Positions 16,992 through 24,624 of a stretch of DNA of 64,000 nt are shown in pieces; the first letter of the stretch is position 1; each line of letters starts with the position of its first letter. The position numbers were made by a program, and so were the translations under genes. The notes beneath the pieces are model-generated. The model was not told the origin of the DNA and searched no databases. It saw only the letters and a list, made by a program, of their open reading frames with translations. The stretch lies in NCBI GenBank assembly GCA_002307235.1, contig DBTV01000036.1:3666-67665 (forward strand). The letters are read 5' to 3'. The DNA comes from Acidobacteriaceae bacterium UBA1307 (GTDB lineage: Bacteria > Acidobacteriota > Terriglobia > Terriglobales > Acidobacteriaceae).

Positions 16992-18923
16992 ATGGCAAAG
17001 ATTATCGGTATTGATCTGGGCACGACGAACTCGTGCGTGGCGGTTCTCGAGGGCGGTGAGCCCAAGGTGATTCCCAACGAGGAAGGTGCGCGGACGACGC
17101 CGTCGATCGTGGGCTTTTCAAAGTCGGGCGAACGTCTGGTGGGCCAGGTGGCCAAGCGTCAGGCGATCACCAACCCGGAGAACACGATCTTCTCGATCAA
17201 GCGCTTCATGGGCCGTCGGTACAACGAAGTCGACGACGAGATGAAGATGGTCCCCTACAAGGTGGCGCAGCAGGGCGATCACGTGGCCGTGGTGGCGCAG
17301 GGCAAGGAATATACCCCGCCCGAGGTCTCGGCGATGATCCTGCAGAAGCTGAAGAAGTCGGCCGAAGCCTATTTGGGCGAGACCGTCTCCGAGGCGGTCA
17401 TCACCGTTCCCGCGTACTTTAACGACGCGCAGCGTCAGGCGACCAAGGATGCCGGCAAGATTGCCGGTCTTGATGTCAAGCGCATCGTCAACGAGCCGAC
17501 GGCGGCAGCACTGGCCTACGGCCTCGACAAGAAGAAGGACGAGACCATTGTGGTCTATGACTTCGGCGGCGGCACCTTTGACGTGTCGGTGCTTGAGGTT
17601 GGCGAGGGTGTGATTGAGGTCAAGTCGACCAATGGCGACACGCACCTGGGCGGCGACAACCTTGACCAGCGCATTGTCGATTGGCTGATTACCGAATTCA
17701 AGGCCGAGGAAGGTCTTGATCTGGCCTCGAAGGGCAACGAAATGGCCCTGCAGCGTCTGAAGGACGCGGCGGAAAAGGCCAAGATCGAGCTGTCGACGAC
17801 GCTCGAGACCGAGATCAATCTGCCGTTCATTACTGCGGACGCGACCGGGCCGAAGCACCTGGTGCGCAAGCTGAGCCGCGCCAAGCTGGAGCAGTTGGTC
17901 GATGACCTGCTGCAGCGCTCGCTCGAGCCCTGCAAGAAGGCTCTGGCCGATGCCGGTGTGACGACCAAGGAGATCGACGAGGTGGTTCTGGTCGGTGGCC
18001 AGACCCGCATGCCGAAGATGCAGGAAATCGTCAAGGAGATGTTCGGCAAGGAGCCGCATCGCGGCGTGAACCCGGACGAAGTGGTGGCGATTGGCGCGGC
18101 CGTGCAGGCTGGTGTTCTGGCCGGTGAGGTCAAGGATCTGCTGCTGCTCGACGTGACGCCGTTGACCCTGTCGATTGAGACGCTGGGTGGCGTGGCGACG
18201 CCGATGATTCCGCGCAACACGACGATTCCGACCAAGAAGAGCGAGACCTTTTCGACGGCGGCCGACAACCAGACCGAGGTTGAGGTCCATGTGCTGCAGG
18301 GCGAACGGCCCATGGCGGCGCAGAACCGCACGCTCGGCAAGTTCAAGCTGGGCGGCATTATGCCCGCGCCGCGCGGCGTGCCACAGATCGAGGTCACCTT
18401 TGACATCGACGCCAACGGCATTCTGAACGTGCTGGCCAAGGACAACGCCACCGGCAAGGATACCCGGATCACCATCACCTCGAGCTCGGGTCTGAGCAAG
18501 GACGAGATCGAGAAGATGGCCAAGGAAGCCGAGTCGCACGCCAACGAGGACAAGGAAAAGCGGGACGAGATCGAGTCGCGCAACCAGCTCGACGGCCTGG
18601 TCTACAACATCGACAAGATGCTGAAGGACGCTGGCGAAAAGGTGCAGGCGGCCGACAAGACCGAGGTTGAGGCGGCGCTGGCCGAGGCCAAGAAGACCCT
18701 CGAAGGCACGCCGAGCTCAACCGAGCTCAAGGCTGCTTATGAGAAGCTGACGGCTGCCAGCCACAAGCTCGCCGAGGTGCTCTACAAGGCGAATGCGGCG
18801 GCGGGTGCTGCTCCGGGCGCGACGGCGGAACAGGCGGCACCACATGCCGAGCCTGCCGGCGAAGCCAAGAAGGAAGGCGAAGTGATCGACGCCGAGTACG
18901 TGGACGTCGACGACAAGAAGTAG
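16992..18923 (+). CDS. dnaK: Molecular chaperone DnaK (Hsp70)
   Basis: A 643-residue cytoplasmic Hsp70. The ATPase domain (about 1-385) starts with GIDLGTTNS (6-14) and includes VYDFGGGTFDVS and VGGQTRMP. The substrate-binding domain (about 390-600) includes DVTPLTLSIET. A disordered Ala/Gly-rich linker leads to the acidic C-terminus EYVDVDDKK. The ATG was chosen because MAKIIGIDLG is the universal DnaK start; an upstream in-frame start at 16926 would overlap the HspR operator. It is the first gene of the dnaK/dnaJ/hspR locus. grpE is not in this window. Confidence 0.98.
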   Translation: MAKIIGIDLGTTNSCVAVLEGGEPKVIPNEEGARTTPSIVGFSKSGERLVGQVAKRQAITNPENTIFSIKRFMGRRYNEVDDEMKMVPYKVAQQGDHVAVVAQGKEYTPPEVSAMILQKLKKSAEAYLGETVSEAVITVPAYFNDAQRQATKDAGKIAGLDVKRIVNEPTAAALAYGLDKKKDETIVVYDFGGGTFDVSVLEVGEGVIEVKSTNGDTHLGGDNLDQRIVDWLITEFKAEEGLDLASKGNEMALQRLKDAAEKAKIELSTTLETEINLPFITADATGPKHLVRKLSRAKLEQLVDDLLQRSLEPCKKALADAGVTTKEIDEVVLVGGQTRMPKMQEIVKEMFGKEPHRGVNPDEVVAIGAAVQAGVLAGEVKDLLLLDVTPLTLSIETLGGVATPMIPRNTTIPTKKSETFSTAADNQTEVEVHVLQGERPMAAQNRTLGKFKLGGIMPAPRGVPQIEVTFDIDANGILNVLAKDNATGKDTRITITSSSGLSKDEIEKMAKEAESHANEDKEKRDEIESRNQLDGLVYNIDKMLKDAGEKVQAADKTEVEAALAEAKKTLEGTPSSTELKAAYEKLTAASHKLAEVLYKANAAAGAAPGATAEQAAPHAEPAGEAKKEGEVIDAEYVDVDDKK

Positions 18924-18967
18924 CACCTGCGGTGCGGTCACGCGCCCTTCGGGCGCAGGAGCTTGGG

Positions 18968-18994
18968 GGGGTGGGCAGCTTGGCTGCTCACCCC
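18968..18994 (+). terminator. Hairpin after dnaK
   Basis: A 12-bp stem GGGGTGGGCAGC/GCTGCTCACCCC (one G-T pair) with a TTG loop, 45 bases after the stop. There is no T-run, so it may be an mRNA-processing or attenuating hairpin separating dnaK from the downstream genes. Confidence 0.5.
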
Positions 18995-19038
18995 GCCTTT
19001 GCATCGCTGTTCGGCATGCGCATTGCGCGAGATTGCCG

Positions 19039-19064
19039 TTGAACGTTTTCCGTGTTACGTTCAA
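19039..19064 (+). promoter_or_regulatory. Perfect inverted repeat, likely HigA operator
   Basis: TTGAACGT-N10-ACGTTCAA is a perfect 8-bp dyad ending 8 bases before the toxin ATG, and is followed by a further AACGTTAA. HigA-type antitoxins repress their own operons through short palindromes at this position, often with an AACGTT core. Confidence 0.6.
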
Positions 19065-19072
19065 CGTTAAGC

Positions 19073-19711
19073 ATGATCCAGTCGTTTGCGGACGAAGAAA
19101 CGGAAGCGGTTTTCCTTACCGGGAAGAGCCGACGCTGGGCGCGGATGGCCCGGGTTGCGGCGCGGCGGCTGCAGGCTCTGGACTATGCCAGCGCGGTTGA
19201 GGATCTACGGGAGCCGCCGGGGAACCGGCTGGAGAAATTGAAAGGCGACCGAAAGGGGTTCTGGAGCATCCGAATCAATGAGCCGTATCGGATCTGTTTT
19301 CGTTGGGACGGCCAGGATGCCAGATTCTTGACTATCACTAAGATTGCGAGGATGGGTTCGATGAGTATTCCGCGTAAACCGGAGCAGCGAGGGGCCCCAG
19401 TTCATCCCGGCGAGTTTTTGCGTGAGGATTTTCTTGTCCCATTGGGACTTTCGGCCAATGCTTTGGCCCTTGCCTTGCGTGTTCCTGTGACGAGGGTCTC
19501 GGAGATTGTGCGGGAGCGTCGCGGCATTACCGCCGATACGGCCCTGCGGCTGGCACGTTACTTCGGTACGACGCCGGACTTCTGGATGAAGATGCAGATG
19601 TCGTATGATTTGGCGCTGGCCGATCGCGAATCGAAAACGCGGATTGAGCGAGAGATATTCCCGGCTCCACGGACGGAGACGGGCGCACTGAAGATTCGGC
19701 AGATTGCCTGA
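19073..19711 (+). CDS. higBA: HigB-type toxin frame running into HigA-type antitoxin (frameshift fusion)
   Basis: One open frame of 212 codons carries two known proteins. Residues 1-84 (MIQSFADEETEAVF ... SIRINEPYRICFRW) are a RelE/HigB-family ribosome-dependent mRNase. Residues 97-212, from ATG 19361 (MSIPRKPEQ; HPGEFLREDFLVPLGLS; GITADTALRLARYFG), are a HigA/VapI XRE-family antitoxin. HigB proteins normally end in a DYH tail; that tail followed by a stop codon is present in the next frame. A one-base loss (or two-base gain) near 19322 has therefore joined the genes. HigA probably still starts independently, because GAGGA lies 8 bases before ATG 19361. An open frame also extends to GTG 19052. 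Real fusion, sequencing error and programmed frameshift all remain possible. Confidence 0.82.
   Translation: MIQSFADEETEAVFLTGKSRRWARMARVAARRLQALDYASAVEDLREPPGNRLEKLKGDRKGFWSIRINEPYRICFRWDGQDARFLTITKIARMGSMSIPRKPEQRGAPVHPGEFLREDFLVPLGLSANALALALRVPVTRVSEIVRERRGITADTALRLARYFGTTPDFWMKMQMSYDLALADRESKTRIEREIFPAPRTETGALKIRQIA
19322..19341 (+). other. Frameshift site with the original toxin C-terminus in the adjacent frame
   Basis: From 19324 the shifted frame reads I-L-D-Y-H-stop, ending at TAA 19339-19341. This is the tail expected for HigB toxins, and it precedes the HigA ribosome-binding site by 6 bases, the normal spacing in intact higBA operons. Confidence 0.75.
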
Positions 19712-19777
19712 TCGCGGTGGAAACAGTTGTGATTGGAATGGAAAAGTAGCAACGGGAAGGTCGAACCCAGAGAAGAT

Positions 19778-20965
19778 ATGCCCACGACGAACAAGGATTA
19801 TTACGCGACGCTTGGCGTGAAGCGTACGGCCACGGCCGATGAGATTCGCAAGGCCTTTCGCAAGCAGGCGCGGCGCTATCATCCGGACGTGAACCCGGGC
19901 GACAAGCGTGCCGAGGAGAAGTTCAAGGAAATCTCCGAGGCCAACGATGTGCTCAGCGATGAGAAGAAGCGCAAGGTCTACGACCAGCTCGGGTTCTATT
20001 CCGATCAGGTGGACCCGGCGCAGGCCGAGGCGTATGCGCGCCAGCAACAGGCCGGTGCACGGCCGACGGTCGACTTTGACGGGTTCGACTTTTCCGGCTT
20101 CAATGGCGCGGGCGGTCACCCGCAACCGGGCGGAGGAAGTTCCTCGACCTGGGGCAGCTTCAAGGACATTTTCTCGGGCATCTTCAACGGCGCGCACGAG
20201 CCGGAACAGGGCGCCGGGCCGCAGCCGGGCACCGATCTCGAATATCAGGTGACGGTCGACTTCTGGACGGCGATTCGCGGCGGACAGGCACGCATTCAGG
20301 TCAATCGCCAGGATAGCTGCCCGACCTGCCACGGCCGCACCTCGACGGGGGGCGCGATGCGCTGTCCGGAGTGCGATGGTTCGGGCCAGGTGACGCAGAT
20401 GGGCGGGCGGATGAAGTTCACCATACCCTGCCCGCAGTGCAATGGCACCGGCAAGACCTCGAACCGTTGCATGACCTGCCACGGCGAGGGCACGGTGCAT
20501 GCGACCGAGACGGTCGAGTTTCGCATCAAGGCGGGCACGCGCGACGGCCAGCGCATCCGGCTGCAGGGCAAGGGCAATGCCGGCGTCAATGGCGCTGCCA
20601 ATGGCGACCTGTATCTGATTGTGCGCACCGGCTCGCACCCGGTCTTTACGCGCGAGGGCGATGATGTGCATTTGACGGTGCCGGTGACGGTGCCCGAGGC
20701 CTCGCTCGGCGCCAAGGTGGACGTGCCGACCATCGATGGCCGTGCGCAACTTAAAATTCCTCCTGGCACGCAGAATGGCCAGAAGCTGCGCATGCGCGAG
20801 CGTGGTGTCGAGAGCGCGACCCGCTCCGACCAGCGTGGCGACCAGATCGTAACCATCGAGGTCGTGGTTCCGCACCTGCAGGATGAACGCTCCCGCGAGA
20901 TCATGCGCGAGCTGGCCAAGTTGAACAATCAGGATCCGCGCGTGCGGCTGTTCGACAAGGTGTAG
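19778..20965 (+). CDS. dnaJ: Chaperone DnaJ (type I Hsp40)
   Basis: A 395-residue co-chaperone that stimulates the DnaK ATPase and delivers substrate. The J-domain (about 5-70) has the HPD triad (35-37). A short G/F-rich linker is followed by four zinc-binding CxxCxGxG repeats (about 181-240: CPTCHGR, CPECDGSG, CPQCNGTG, CMTCHGEG) and the C-terminal peptide-binding domains. The first repeat deviates at its second glycine (CPTCHGRT). The start at ATG 19778 gives the canonical DYYATLGV J-domain beginning; the open frame starts earlier, at 19733. It lies 66 bases after higA and about 100 bases before hspR. Confidence 0.96.
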   Translation: MPTTNKDYYATLGVKRTATADEIRKAFRKQARRYHPDVNPGDKRAEEKFKEISEANDVLSDEKKRKVYDQLGFYSDQVDPAQAEAYARQQQAGARPTVDFDGFDFSGFNGAGGHPQPGGGSSSTWGSFKDIFSGIFNGAHEPEQGAGPQPGTDLEYQVTVDFWTAIRGGQARIQVNRQDSCPTCHGRTSTGGAMRCPECDGSGQVTQMGGRMKFTIPCPQCNGTGKTSNRCMTCHGEGTVHATETVEFRIKAGTRDGQRIRLQGKGNAGVNGAANGDLYLIVRTGSHPVFTREGDDVHLTVPVTVPEASLGAKVDVPTIDGRAQLKIPPGTQNGQKLRMRERGVESATRSDQRGDQIVTIEVVVPHLQDERSREIMRELAKLNNQDPRVRLFDKV

Positions 20966-21060
20966 GACGGTTCTAGGGACTAGGGACTAGGGAACAAGAG
21001 CTAAGAGCTAGAGGCTAACGGCTACGGGCTAACGGCTTGCAGCCAGGTCAGGGACTCGGG
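20966..21060. repeat. Low-complexity AGCTAA/GGGACTA short repeats before hspR
   Basis: The sequence contains CTAGGGACTAGGGACTAGGG, then AGCTAAGAGCTAGAGGCTAA and further GGCTAACGGC units. The complementary sequence occurs just after hspR (about 21490-21530), so that gene is bracketed by inverted low-complexity repeats. Confidence 0.6.
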
Positions 21061-21069
21061 TAAGGGACG

Positions 21070-21489
21070 ATGGCGGCAAAGAAAAAAGCGAAGGGCGTAT
21101 ACATGATCTCGGCGGTGGCCGAGATGTATGAGATTCATCCGCAGACGCTTCGGCTCTATGAGCGGGAGGGGCTGCTGAAGCCCTCGCGCACCGAGGGCAA
21201 CACGCGCTACTACACCGACGAGGATCTGGAGCGGCTGGAATTCATTCTGAATCTGGCGCGCGATCTCGGGGTCAACATTGCCGGCATTGCCATCATCCTG
21301 CAGATGCGGGAGCGGATGGAGGAGATGAATCGCCAGATGCAGAGCTTCGTCGAATATGTGCGCACGGAGATGCTCTCGCGCTTCCAGGCCGCGGTGCCCA
21401 GTTCCGGGGCCATCGTGCCGCTCAAGCGCGCCGCCATTGTGCCGCGCGTCGTCGAGCACAAGGCCGTTGCGCGCAAGAAGAATGGGTAA
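21070..21489 (+). CDS. hspR: MerR-family heat-shock repressor HspR
   Basis: A 139-residue DNA-binding protein. The segment YMISAVAEMYEIHPQTLR, then LYEREGLLKPSR and GNTRYYTDEDLERL, is the MerR-type winged helix with the HspR-specific start. A coiled-coil region (IILQMRERMEEMNRQM) follows. HspR binds HAIR sequences with DnaK as co-repressor. Its position behind dnaK and dnaJ, and a HAIR-type site before dnaK, support the call. The lysine-rich N-terminus (MAAKKKAKG) and basic C-terminus are short extensions. GGGTAAGGGAC precedes the ATG. Confidence 0.93.
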   Translation: MAAKKKAKGVYMISAVAEMYEIHPQTLRLYEREGLLKPSRTEGNTRYYTDEDLERLEFILNLARDLGVNIAGIAIILQMRERMEEMNRQMQSFVEYVRTEMLSRFQAAVPSSGAIVPLKRAAIVPRVVEHKAVARKKNG

Positions 21490-21530
21490 AGCAGCCGTTA
21501 GCTATGAGCTTTTAGCTTCTAGCTTTTTGT
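21490..21530. repeat. Low-complexity repeat after hspR, inverted to the upstream one
   Basis: The stretch AGCCGTTAGCTATGAGC and the following TTTTAGCTTCTAGCTTTTT are largely the reverse complement of the AGCTA/GGCTAACGGCT stretch ahead of hspR. The pair could form a long stem around the gene or may be remnants of one expanding repeat. Confidence 0.55.
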
Positions 21531-21630
21531 GCTTGCGGCGTGGGCGGAGTCCCTTCGTACCGCGCCCACCGATTTTTCAAGAAAGGCATCATTGGTCGCG
21601 CCCGCCCGGTGCGCGTATTCTAGACCCTGC

Positions 21631-22806
21631 ATGTTCTACGTATTTCTAGGATTGGCCGTCTTCGGCCTGATCACTTCGACGGTCTTTGCCGGTATGACCC
21701 TATGGGCCGTGCCGGAGTTTTTGCGCGAGCGCCGCTCGGCGCGTGCGGCCGTTGCCGCGCGGGCTGGTTTTACGCCGCCGCTTTCACTGCTCAAACCACT
21801 GCACGGCATGGAGCCCGGCCTCGAGGGTTGGCTCGATAGCTTCTATCACCAGGATTATCCGGCGTACGAGATTCTCTTCTGCGCGCGTACCGAGGCCGAT
21901 GAGGGCTTCCAGTTGGCGCGCACGGTGGCGGCGCGGTACCCCGAGATTCCAACCAAATTTCTGCTGACCGGCGAGGATGTTTACATCAACGCCAAGGTCA
22001 GTTCGCTGGAGCAGATGGAGACGGCTGCCTCGCACGAGATTCTGGTTGTCAGCGACAGCGATGTGCGCGTGGAGCCGGATTATCTGCGCGCGGTGGCCCT
22101 GCCCTTTGCCGATGAAAAGGTCGGCGCCATGTGCTGCCTGTATCGCGGCGTTGCAGCCGAGGGTGGCCTGTGGGCGCGGCTTGAGGCCGTCGGCATGAGC
22201 GTGGAGATGAGCGCGGGTGTGCTGGTGGCGCGGAGGATGGAGGGCATGCAGTTTGTGCTCGGGCCGACCATGGCCTTTCGCCGCGCAACCATTCGCAAAA
22301 TGGGCGGCTTCAAGGTGACGGCCGACTATTGTGCGGACGATTTTGTTCTCGGCAATGAGACCTACAAGCTCGGCGAGCGCGTCGCACTGAGCCATTACGC
22401 CATCGATCACATGGTCATCAATGCGAGCTTTATTGCTTCCATGAAGCATCAGGTGCGGTGGATGAAGTCGACGCGTTTTTCGCGACCGAAGGGCCACTTC
22501 GGCACGGCGCTTACCTTCAGCCTGCCCTTTGGTTTGCTGGGACTGTTCGTATTGCTGGCGATGGGCCACGCGGGGCTGGGCGCGGCGTTGCTGGGCTGGG
22601 CGGTGGTGACGCGCTGGGCGTTGGCATGGGCGGTGGGCCGCGCGGTGGTGGGCGACCGGAGCTGGTTCGGCCTGCTCGTGCTTTATCCCGTGCGGGACCT
22701 GATGGGTTTTTGTTTTTGGGCGGCGAGTTATTACGGCCGCACGATTCTCTGGCGCGGTCGCGACTTCGATCTGTTGCCCGGCGGCAAGATGAGGGCATCG
22801 AAGTAG
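21631..22806 (+). CDS. Ceramide glucosyltransferase/HpnI-like glycosyltransferase (GT21 type)
   Basis: A 391-residue membrane glycosyltransferase. An N-terminal TM helix (about 2-25) is followed by a GT-A domain with the metal-binding SDSDVRVEPDYL (DSD), YCADDFVLG (catalytic D) and HQVRW (the (Q/R)XXRW-type motif), and then two to three C-terminal TM helices. This layout is shared by ceramide glucosyltransferase and HpnI, which adds N-acetylglucosamine to bacteriohopanetetrol. No other hopanoid gene is in the window, so the acceptor lipid is uncertain. The stop codon TAG directly abuts the ATG of tlyA, which suggests co-transcription. Confidence 0.83.
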   Translation: MFYVFLGLAVFGLITSTVFAGMTLWAVPEFLRERRSARAAVAARAGFTPPLSLLKPLHGMEPGLEGWLDSFYHQDYPAYEILFCARTEADEGFQLARTVAARYPEIPTKFLLTGEDVYINAKVSSLEQMETAASHEILVVSDSDVRVEPDYLRAVALPFADEKVGAMCCLYRGVAAEGGLWARLEAVGMSVEMSAGVLVARRMEGMQFVLGPTMAFRRATIRKMGGFKVTADYCADDFVLGNETYKLGERVALSHYAIDHMVINASFIASMKHQVRWMKSTRFSRPKGHFGTALTFSLPFGLLGLFVLLAMGHAGLGAALLGWAVVTRWALAWAVGRAVVGDRSWFGLLVLYPVRDLMGFCFWAASYYGRTILWRGRDFDLLPGGKMRASK

Positions 22807-23565
22807 ATGGCAGCGAAGAACAAAACACGATTGGATCTGTTGGTGGTGGAGCGCGGTCTGGCACCGAGCCGGGCTCGTGCGCAGGCCTACATTCTGGCCG
22901 GCCGCATGATGGTGAACGAGCAAAAGATCGACAAGCCGGGTGCAGCGGTCGAGAGCGAATCGGAGCTGCGCCTGCTGGGCGAGGAACTGCGCTACGTCAG
23001 CCGTGGCGGGCTCAAGCTCGAAGGCGCGCTGAAGAGCTGGGGCATTGATCCGACGGGGCGCTGGTGCCTCGACATTGGCACCTCGACCGGCGGCTTTACC
23101 GACTGCCTGTTGCAGCACGGTGCGGTGCGCGTGACCGACGTCGATACCGGCTTTGGGCAGATCGCAATGAAATTGCGCAATGACGCGCGTGTTGACCTGC
23201 GCGAGCGCACCAATGCGCGGTTGCTTGCTCCGGGTGCGTTGATGGAAAAGGACGCGGGCCCGTCGCTGCTGGTGATGGACGTTTCATTTATTTCGGCCAC
23301 GCTGGTGTTGCCGCCGGTGGTCGCTGCCGCGCCCTCGCTCGAAGAGGCCGTGGTGCTGGTGAAGCCGCAGTTCGAGGCTGGTCGCGAGTATGTTGGTCAC
23401 GGCGGCATCGTGCGCGATCCTGATGCGCACAAGCTGGCCGTCGACAAGGTGGCTGCGTGCGTGCGCGAGTTCGGCTGGAAGGTTGCCGCCGTCATCGATT
23501 CGCCGATTACCGGTGCCGAGGGCAATCGCGAGTTTCTGCTCTGGGCGCGGAAAAACATTCTTTAG
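22807..23565 (+). CDS. tlyA: TlyA-family rRNA (cytidine-2'-O)-methyltransferase
   Basis: A 252-residue protein with an N-terminal S4 RNA-binding domain (about 7-65, LDLLVVERGLAPSRARAQ) and an FtsJ-like methyltransferase domain with LDIGTSTGGFTDCLL (motif I), VMDVSF (motif IV) and LVKPQFE. TlyA methylates 16S and 23S rRNA using SAM; older annotations call it haemolysin A. The ATG follows directly on the stop codon of the preceding glycosyltransferase gene. The stop codon TAG is the start of a palindromic repeat (copy C). Confidence 0.92.
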   Translation: MAAKNKTRLDLLVVERGLAPSRARAQAYILAGRMMVNEQKIDKPGAAVESESELRLLGEELRYVSRGGLKLEGALKSWGIDPTGRWCLDIGTSTGGFTDCLLQHGAVRVTDVDTGFGQIAMKLRNDARVDLRERTNARLLAPGALMEKDAGPSLLVMDVSFISATLVLPPVVAAAPSLEEAVVLVKPQFEAGREYVGHGGIVRDPDAHKLAVDKVAACVREFGWKVAAVIDSPITGAEGNREFLLWARKNIL

Positions 23566-23675
23566 AGCATTTTCCCAATATACGTGCAGAGTTCGGTTGC
23601 GTGCAGGGGGTCTTTTTCTTGAGGAAAAATCCCCTTGGTATCCAGCTTTCGCTCTACAGCAATTGGAAAAATGCT
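23563..23675. repeat. Stop-codon-associated palindromic repeat, copy C
   Basis: Same element as at 14290 and in the same orientation. Terminal arms AGCATTTTCCCAAT (23566-23579) and 23662-23675 pair with one mismatch; GGGGTCTTTTTCTTG and GAAAAATCCCC form the central stem. It shares TTTCGCTCTACAGCAATT with copies A and B. The tlyA TAG stop codon is the first three bases. Confidence 0.87.
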
Positions 23676-23731
23676 TGAAACGCGCACAACGCTGCTTCGC
23701 GCGTGCGAAAACCTTATAGACTGGAGCGCAG

Positions 23732-24586
23732 ATGCGCGTTGCAATTGTTTGCAAACCAAACAAGCCGGAGTTGGCCGAGGTTCTGCCGGAGCTGATCGGG
23801 TGGTTGCGCGAGCGTGGTTACGAGCCAGTGCTCGACCTCGAGGGCGGCCCGTATTGCCCTGGCGTGCTGGCCGATGAACTCGGCAATCTTCCCGAGTTTC
23901 GTCCCGAGCTGGTGATTGTGCTTGGTGGCGACGGCACGTTGCTGGCCACCGCGCGGGCCTTTGTCGCCACCGGCATTCCCTTGCTCAGCGTCAATCTCGG
24001 CCATCTTGGATTTTTGACCGAGGTCAAGCTCAGCGATCTGTATTCGACGCTCGAAAGCTGGTGCTCGGGCTGTCATCAGGTGGATGAGCGCGCCATGCTG
24101 CATGCCGAGCTGTGGCGCGAAGGCGAGTATGTGTGTTGCTTCCGCGCGCTGAATGAGATTGTCGTGGCCAAGGGCGACATTGCGCGCATGGGCGATTTTT
24201 CTGTGGAGCTTGAAGGCAAGCGCGTGGCGCGTTTTCGCGCCGATGGCGTGATTGTTTCAACGCCGACCGGATCGACCGCCTACACGCTCGCTGCCAATGG
24301 ACCGATTCTTACGCCGGATGTGGATGCGCTGGTGGTGACGCCGGTTTGTCCCCATCTGTTGACACTGCGGCCGATCGTCGTGCGTGGCGATGCCAAGCTG
24401 ACGGTGCGCGTGGAAGGCGTGCCGAACCTTGCCTCGCTCACGGTGGACGGCCAGACGGCGGTTGCGTTGCACTGCGGCGATGAAGTGCGTTGCCGCCGTT
24501 CGAGCCATACGGTTAAACTGGTGCGTCTCGGTGATACAGGCTTCTTTGCGGCGTTGCGCAACAAGTTGAGTTGGGGTGAGCAGTAG
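23732..24586 (+). CDS. nadK: NAD kinase
   Basis: A 284-residue enzyme that makes NADP+ from NAD+ and ATP or polyphosphate. The GGDGT motif (65-69) and LGHLGFLTEV (about 91-100), the TPTGSTAYTLAANGP segment and HLLTLRPIV are all present, in the family order and at the usual length. GGAG lies 9 bases before the ATG. It stands downstream of a palindromic repeat, so it is probably transcribed from its own promoter. Confidence 0.96.
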   Translation: MRVAIVCKPNKPELAEVLPELIGWLRERGYEPVLDLEGGPYCPGVLADELGNLPEFRPELVIVLGGDGTLLATARAFVATGIPLLSVNLGHLGFLTEVKLSDLYSTLESWCSGCHQVDERAMLHAELWREGEYVCCFRALNEIVVAKGDIARMGDFSVELEGKRVARFRADGVIVSTPTGSTAYTLAANGPILTPDVDALVVTPVCPHLLTLRPIVVRGDAKLTVRVEGVPNLASLTVDGQTAVALHCGDEVRCRRSSHTVKLVRLGDTGFFAALRNKLSWGEQ

Positions 24587-24624
24587 ACGATCGCAAGAAT
24601 GAAGTTCGCGTCAAGGACAGGCTC

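Noticed and set aside
17118..18583. Long minus-strand ORFs opposite dnaK
   Set aside because: Antisense shadows of a highly expressed, GC3-biased gene; no start signals or family resemblance.
19205..20875. 556-codon minus-strand ORF opposite higA and dnaJ
   Set aside because: Composition and position are those of an antisense shadow; the plus-strand genes are unambiguous.
20966..21060. Possible CRISPR-like array from repeated GGCTAACGGC units
   Set aside because: Units are about 10 bases, degenerate and without spacers of constant length; no cas genes are present. No CRISPR array was seen anywhere in the window.
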